From positions 1-9,217 of the forward strand of contig JACCXE010000075.1 in the NCBI GenBank assembly GCA_013697265.1: 9,217 nt of DNA, read 5' to 3'. A program made the translations under genes and the position numbers. This DNA is from Actinomycetota bacterium (GTDB lineage Bacteria; Actinomycetota; Acidimicrobiia; Acidimicrobiales; JACCXE01). The notes beneath the pieces are model-generated. The model did not search any database and was not told the origin of the DNA. It worked only from the letters and a program-made list of their open reading frames with translations. Below are positions 6,558 to 9,217 of the stretch, piece by piece (position 1 is the stretch's first letter; each line of letters begins with the position of its first letter).

Positions 6558-7249
6558 TGGCGATATTGCCCCGCGACGACTACGTCGAGCAGGTGCAGTT
6601 CAATCTCGGCCGTATCTACGACCGCATCAATGCCGCAGGCGGAAACCCCGACGAGGTCACCATCGTGGCGGTTACCAAAGAGCAACCGGCCGAAGCCGTC
6701 GACGCTGCGCTCGCAGCCGGGTTGATTCAGCTGGGCGAGAATCGGGCCGACGCCCTGGTCGACCGCGCGGCATCCCACGCGGTACCCGAGGCGTGTTGGC
6801 ACTATCTGGGTCAGGTGCAGCGCAACAAGGTTCGCCGGGTCGCGCCGTTCGTTTCGCTATGGCAGTCGGTCGACCGGGCCGAAGTCGGCGCCGCGATCGC
6901 GCGTCACGTGGCCGACGCCTCGGTATTGGTGCAGGTGAACCTCACCGACGATCCCCAGCGCGGTGGCGCGGCGATCGAAGCAGTGCCTGCGCTCGTTCGC
7001 GATCTACAACACGACGGTCTGCGGGTGTGCGGGCTGATGGCGGTCGGCCCGCACGGCGGGCCGGAGGCGGCCCGCCCCGGGTTCACCGCGGTTGTCGCGC
7101 AAGCCGACGCGTTGGGTTTACCGATTAGGTCACTCGGAATGTCCGAGGACTTAGACGTCGCAATTGCGTGCGGGTCGACGATGGTCCGAGTGGGCGCCGC
7201 GCTGTTTGGCGCGCGTCCCCAGTCCACGCGTCCGCGCCACCTAAACTGA
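6557..7249 (+). CDS. yggS: YggS/PLPBP family pyridoxal phosphate homeostasis protein
   Basis: This is the alanine-racemase-like, PLP-binding protein with no known catalytic activity that keeps pyridoxal phosphate and amino-acid pools balanced. It often sits between ftsZ and sepF. The product is 230 residues, a single TIM-barrel domain. Seen: the PLP lysine K41 in VTIVAVTKEQP (34-44), LGENRADAL (59-67), WHYLGQVQRNKVR (81-93, usually WHFIGxLQxNK), GLMAVGP (159-165) and the phosphate-binding end LGMSEDLDVAIACGSTMVRVG (193-213) followed by LFG. The start is either ATG at 6557, whose A is the last base of the pgeF stop (TGATG), or the adjacent GTG at 6554 (GTGA); both imply coupling to pgeF and differ by one residue. 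Its C-terminal tail is rich in Arg and Pro and short. Confidence 0.93.
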   Translation: MAILPRDDYVEQVQFNLGRIYDRINAAGGNPDEVTIVAVTKEQPAEAVDAALAAGLIQLGENRADALVDRAASHAVPEACWHYLGQVQRNKVRRVAPFVSLWQSVDRAEVGAAIARHVADASVLVQVNLTDDPQRGGAAIEAVPALVRDLQHDGLRVCGLMAVGPHGGPEAARPGFTAVVAQADALGLPIRSLGMSEDLDVAIACGSTMVRVGAALFGARPQSTRPRHLN

Positions 7250-7256
7250 GCATTCG

Positions 7257-7262
7257 AGGAGG
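7257..7262 (+). promoter_or_regulatory. Shine-Dalgarno sequence of sepF
   Basis: AGGAGG lies five bases before the ATG at 7268, a strong site that fixes the sepF start. Within the ftsZ–divIVA unit only ftsZ and sepF have a perfect Shine-Dalgarno, so these two Z-ring proteins are probably translated more strongly than the genes around them. Confidence 0.8.
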
Positions 7263-7267
7263 ATCAG

Positions 7268-7771
7268 ATGGGTCGCCTACAAAAAGCCATGTCGTTTCTC
7301 GGCCTAGCCGACGAGGACTACGACGAATTCGAGCCGTATGAGGAGCCGATCCCGAGCGGGCCGGTGCGCGTTGGACGCACCGCCGAGCCGGATCCGACGA
7401 CTTCGATGCGCGCGATTGGCCGCGAAGAAGGCGTTACACCGCTGCCTCAGGGTGTCGTCCCTCGGCCCGTGGTTCGCCCCCTGTCGGCGCCGAAGTCCTC
7501 GAACAAGGTGCACGTTGTGATGATCAACGAGTTCAAAGACTGCGAAGAGGTCGGCGTGCACGCACGCGAGGGCGACTTCGTCATCGTCAACATGCAGTCA
7601 GTACCCAATGAGTTGGCTCGCCGGGTAACCGACTTCATCGCCGGGTTGTCGTTCGGGCTGGGCGGCAAGATGGAGAAAACGGCTGCGAAGGTGTTCCTGC
7701 TTCGTCCGACCGATACAGATATGTCGGACGACGAGAAGGCCCGCTTGGCTGAGCGCGGCCTTTACAACTAA
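7268..7771 (+). CDS. sepF: SepF, FtsZ membrane anchor
   Basis: SepF binds the FtsZ C-terminal peptide and tethers the ring to the membrane; in actinobacteria, which lack FtsA, it is the main anchor. The product is 167 residues. The N-terminus MGRLQKAMSFLGL (1-13) forms the expected amphipathic membrane-targeting helix. It is followed by an acidic stretch EDYDEFEPYEEP (16-27) and a Pro-rich linker to about residue 76. The globular SepF (DUF552) domain spans about 80-148: KVHVVMINEFKDCEEVGVHAREGDFVIVNM and then RRVTDFIAGLSFGLGGKMEKTAAKVFLLRP. G126 in DFIAG sits in the region that mediates dimerisation and FtsZ binding in known SepF. The start is set by AGGAGG. The gene begins 18 bases after the yggS stop. 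Confidence 0.95.
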   Translation: MGRLQKAMSFLGLADEDYDEFEPYEEPIPSGPVRVGRTAEPDPTTSMRAIGREEGVTPLPQGVVPRPVVRPLSAPKSSNKVHVVMINEFKDCEEVGVHAREGDFVIVNMQSVPNELARRVTDFIAGLSFGLGGKMEKTAAKVFLLRPTDTDMSDDEKARLAERGLYN

Positions 7772-7784
7772 GCCCCGCCGCTTC

Positions 7785-8030
7785 GTGTCTTCACTTGCGC
7801 GCCTAGTCGACCTGTACGGGCTGCTGATCTTCGGTCGCGTCATCCTCAGCTGGTTTCCGATCTCGCGCGGTGGCGCGATGGAGTCCATATATAACGTGCT
7901 GTATTCGGTGACCGAGCCCGTTCTGGGGCCGGTGCGACGTTCGCTTCCGGCGATGGGCGGCCTCGACATTTCGCCGATCGTGGTGATCCTCGGCTTGAGG
8001 TTGCTCAGTTCGGTGATCGCTGGGGGGTAG
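7785..8030 (+). CDS. yggT: YggT family small membrane protein
   Basis: This is an 81-residue protein of the YggT (YlmG/CCB3) family. Two hydrophobic segments are visible, about residues 9-25 (YGLLIFGRVILSWFP) and 60-78 (LDISPIVVILGLRLLSSVI), joined by a loop carrying the family motif region YNVLYSVTEPVLGPVRRSLP (36-55) and the conserved GLDISPIVV. The molecular role is not settled; relatives have been linked to division, osmotic stress and, in plastids, nucleoid or cytochrome assembly. It starts at a GTG 13 bases after the sepF stop with no recognisable Shine-Dalgarno, so translation may depend on ribosomes arriving from sepF. Only one YggT repeat is present. The sepF–yggT–divIVA order is typical of Gram-positive dcw tails. 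Confidence 0.9.
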   Translation: MSSLARLVDLYGLLIFGRVILSWFPISRGGAMESIYNVLYSVTEPVLGPVRRSLPAMGGLDISPIVVILGLRLLSSVIAGG

Positions 8031-8042
8031 CGTCGGGGTCCG

Positions 8043-9056
8043 ATGGACCTGACGCCGGAAACACTTCGCTCGGCCACCTTTCGCGACAAGCTCCGCGGCT
8101 ACCACCCCGACGACGTCGACGAGTTCCTCGAATCCGTCGCCCGCGGCCTCGAGGTGCTGTTGGCTCGCCTGCGAGACGCTTCAGAACGCGCCCGCGCCAC
8201 GGTGGTCGCAGAGCCCACGCCAGACGCAGACGAAGCGGTTCGTACGCTGTCGCTCGCGCAACGAACCGCGGACCTCGCGATCCACGAGGCCAAGACCGAA
8301 GCTGAACGCCTGCTGAAAGCGGCCGATCAACGCGCCCGCAAAGTCGTGGGCGACGCCGAAGAATCCGCCGTGCAACTGGCCGAGGCCGCGCAGGATGAGT
8401 TGCGCGCCGACCTTGAGAAACTTCAGGCCGCGCGCGACCAGCTTTTCGGCGAGGTGAACAGCCTCGGGTCCTGGCTACGAGGTGAGCGGTCCCGCATCCG
8501 GCGCGCGCTGATCGAGGTCGCGGACCGGGTCGAGAGCGTGAAGGAAAAGGGCGACGCTCCGGCGGTTCGTCCCACCGCCGTGCCCGAACCGCCGCGCCAG
8601 AGACTCGGAGCTCTGAAGGCCCGCGCCGCAGCGTCGCCGCCACCGGTTGTTGAACGCCCGCGTCCCGCATCGTTGCCCAGTCCGCCGCCTGTCGCGACCA
8701 CAGCGAATCCGAAGGCCACGCCTCCGCGCGGTCAGTCCGCGGTCGCGTCGCGGCCCGCCCCGCTACCCGAGCGGGCGCCGGTACGACGCGAGCCAGCGCC
8801 TGCGCGCGAACCCGAACCGGCGACACCAGCAGCCCCTGGTGCTCCGAAAGCGCCCGCCTCGTCTGACGACGCGGTGCTGCAGCGGGCCCAGATGGGAATC
8901 ACCGAGCAGCGCCCCGACGACACCTTCGACGACGACCCGTACTTCGCCGAACTGCGCGCCGCGATGCAAGACGACACGCCGCTTGGCCCTCGCGACGACG
9001 ATTGGCAGTCCACCGACGCCGGCCCCACCCCGCCGCCAGGCGGACCCACTAGCTAA
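8043..9056 (+). CDS. divIVA: DivIVA/Wag31-family coiled-coil protein with long Pro-rich tail
   Basis: DivIVA proteins recognise strongly curved membrane at poles and septa and, in actinobacteria, organise polar growth. The product is 337 residues. The N-terminal lipid-binding module is clear: LTPETLRSATFRDKLRGYHPDDVDEFLESV (3-32), matching the F–RGY–VDEFL pattern of the family. A long charged coiled coil follows (about 63-168, rich in AExxxK/E repeats). Then comes a disordered Pro/Ala/Arg stretch (about 172-272) and an acidic tail with DDDPYFAELRAAMQDDTPLGPRDDDW (296-321). The tail is unlike B. subtilis DivIVA. The ATG is 12 bases after the yggT stop; only a weak GGGG is upstream. A more cautious name is DivIVA domain-containing protein, since the polar role is inferred. 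The stop codon is part of the downstream hairpin. Confidence 0.88.
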   Translation: MDLTPETLRSATFRDKLRGYHPDDVDEFLESVARGLEVLLARLRDASERARATVVAEPTPDADEAVRTLSLAQRTADLAIHEAKTEAERLLKAADQRARKVVGDAEESAVQLAEAAQDELRADLEKLQAARDQLFGEVNSLGSWLRGERSRIRRALIEVADRVESVKEKGDAPAVRPTAVPEPPRQRLGALKARAAASPPPVVERPRPASLPSPPPVATTANPKATPPRGQSAVASRPAPLPERAPVRREPAPAREPEPATPAAPGAPKAPASSDDAVLQRAQMGITEQRPDDTFDDDPYFAELRAAMQDDTPLGPRDDDWQSTDAGPTPPPGGPTS

Positions 9057-9090
9057 AGCTGGCCTTTCTTTGGCCGGCGGCTAGAGTTTT
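9049..9090 (+). terminator. Intrinsic terminator at the end of the ftsZ–divIVA unit
   Basis: The sequence folds as CTAGCT (9049-9054), an AAA bulge, GCTGGCC (9058-9064), loop TTTCTTT, GGCCGGC (9072-9078) and GGCTAG (9079-9084). That is a 13-bp stem with two G·U pairs and a one-sided three-base bulge. It is followed by AG and TTTT (9087-9090). The T-run is short, so termination may be partial. The stem begins inside the divIVA coding end and includes its stop codon. Confidence 0.6.
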
Positions 9091-9110
9091 GCCGACTCGC
9101 GCCCTACCTC

Positions 9111-9116
9111 GGAGGA
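9111..9116 (+). promoter_or_regulatory. Shine-Dalgarno sequence for the gene starting at 9124
   Basis: GGAGGA lies seven bases before the GTG at 9124. An ATG at 9116 overlaps this site and stops after seven codons, so the GTG is the credible start. Confidence 0.7.
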
Positions 9117-9123
9117 TGCACTC

Positions 9124-9217
9124 GTGGTGCTCTTGGTAACAATCGGACTCGTCATCGTTAGTGCGCTGACGCTTGCCCTCGGCTTCATTCAGGATGCCGT
9201 CGGCCTGATCTACGCGT
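9124..9217 (+). CDS. Unknown, probable membrane protein, 5' end only
   Basis: The reading frame starts with tandem GTG codons (9124 and 9127) behind GGAGGA and stays open for 31 codons to the window edge. The visible N-terminus is almost wholly hydrophobic (VLLVTIGLVIVSALTLALGF), followed by IQDAVGLIYA. This looks like a first transmembrane helix or an uncleaved signal anchor; it has no positive charge before the helix and no lipobox cysteine. I do not recognise the family from so short a piece. It lies after the probable terminator and so may be a separate transcription unit, though some readthrough from divIVA is possible. Confidence 0.6.
   Translation, partial: MVLLVTIGLVIVSALTLALGFIQDAVGLIYA

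Noticed and set aside
7242..7247. TAAACT as a −10 box for a sepF promoter
   Set aside because: No −35-like hexamer lies at 16-18 bases upstream, and the box overlaps the yggS stop in a tightly packed unit; it is probably chance.
8005..8826. Long open frame on the − strand across divIVA (273 codons)
   Set aside because: It is Arg/Pro/Ala-rich with no recognisable domain, as expected of the antisense of a GC-rich gene, and the + strand has a clear DivIVA domain.
9116..9139. Seven-codon mini-ORF (MHSWCSW) ahead of the last gene
   Set aside because: Its ATG overlaps the GGAGGA site itself, so the ribosome could not use that site for it. Two Trp codons are suggestive of a leader peptide, but no attenuator hairpins follow.
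1..9217. Mobile elements, CRISPR arrays, tRNA or rRNA genes, prophage or toxin-antitoxin genes
   Set aside because: None seen. Nearly every base belongs to an identifiable cluster gene, and no direct repeats, transposase motifs or tRNA-like folds stood out on either strand.

Overview
This window is a slice of a bacterial division and cell-wall (dcw) cluster, all on the + strand. It is GC-rich and densely packed, with many ATG and GTG starts. The combination of a dcw cluster with no ftsA, a sepF–yggT–divIVA tail after ftsZ, and an FtsZ ending in a DxFDVPSFLK-type peptide points to an actinobacterium. My best guess is a deep-branching lineage such as Acidimicrobiia rather than Streptomyces or Mycobacterium. 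That placement is an inference from gene order and protein style, not from a search.

Layout. Positions 1-3888 hold the wall-precursor block: the 3' end of murD, then ftsW, murC and murB, running into ftsQ (3885-4691). Each of these genes overlaps the next by exactly four bases (ATGA or GTGA), so they look like one translationally coupled transcript. murG, which normally sits between ftsW and murC, is absent with no room left for it. A 128-bp gap (4692-4819) is the only sizeable noncoding stretch. It holds two candidate promoters, an inverted repeat and a strong Shine-Dalgarno sequence for ftsZ (4820-5881). Then follow pgeF (peptidoglycan-editing laccase-domain protein), yggS-like PLP protein, sepF, yggT and a divIVA-family gene (8043-9056), closely spaced or overlapping. 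A bulged hairpin that includes the divIVA stop codon probably ends this unit. A new reading frame with its own Shine-Dalgarno, probably a small membrane protein, starts at 9124 and leaves the window.

How the genes work together. MurB, MurC and MurD make the cytoplasmic UDP-MurNAc-peptide precursor. FtsW polymerises septal glycan from lipid II, and FtsQ scaffolds the divisome. FtsZ forms the ring, SepF anchors it to the membrane in place of FtsA, and DivIVA marks curved membrane at poles and septum. PgeF keeps serine out of the first position of the stem peptide. YggS and YggT are habitual passengers of this cluster.

I found no sign of an undescribed system, phage, IS element, CRISPR array or RNA gene. 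The points worth a second look are the missing murG, the ftsZ upstream control region, the very short FtsZ linker, a substituted residue in MurC, and the start of pgeF.
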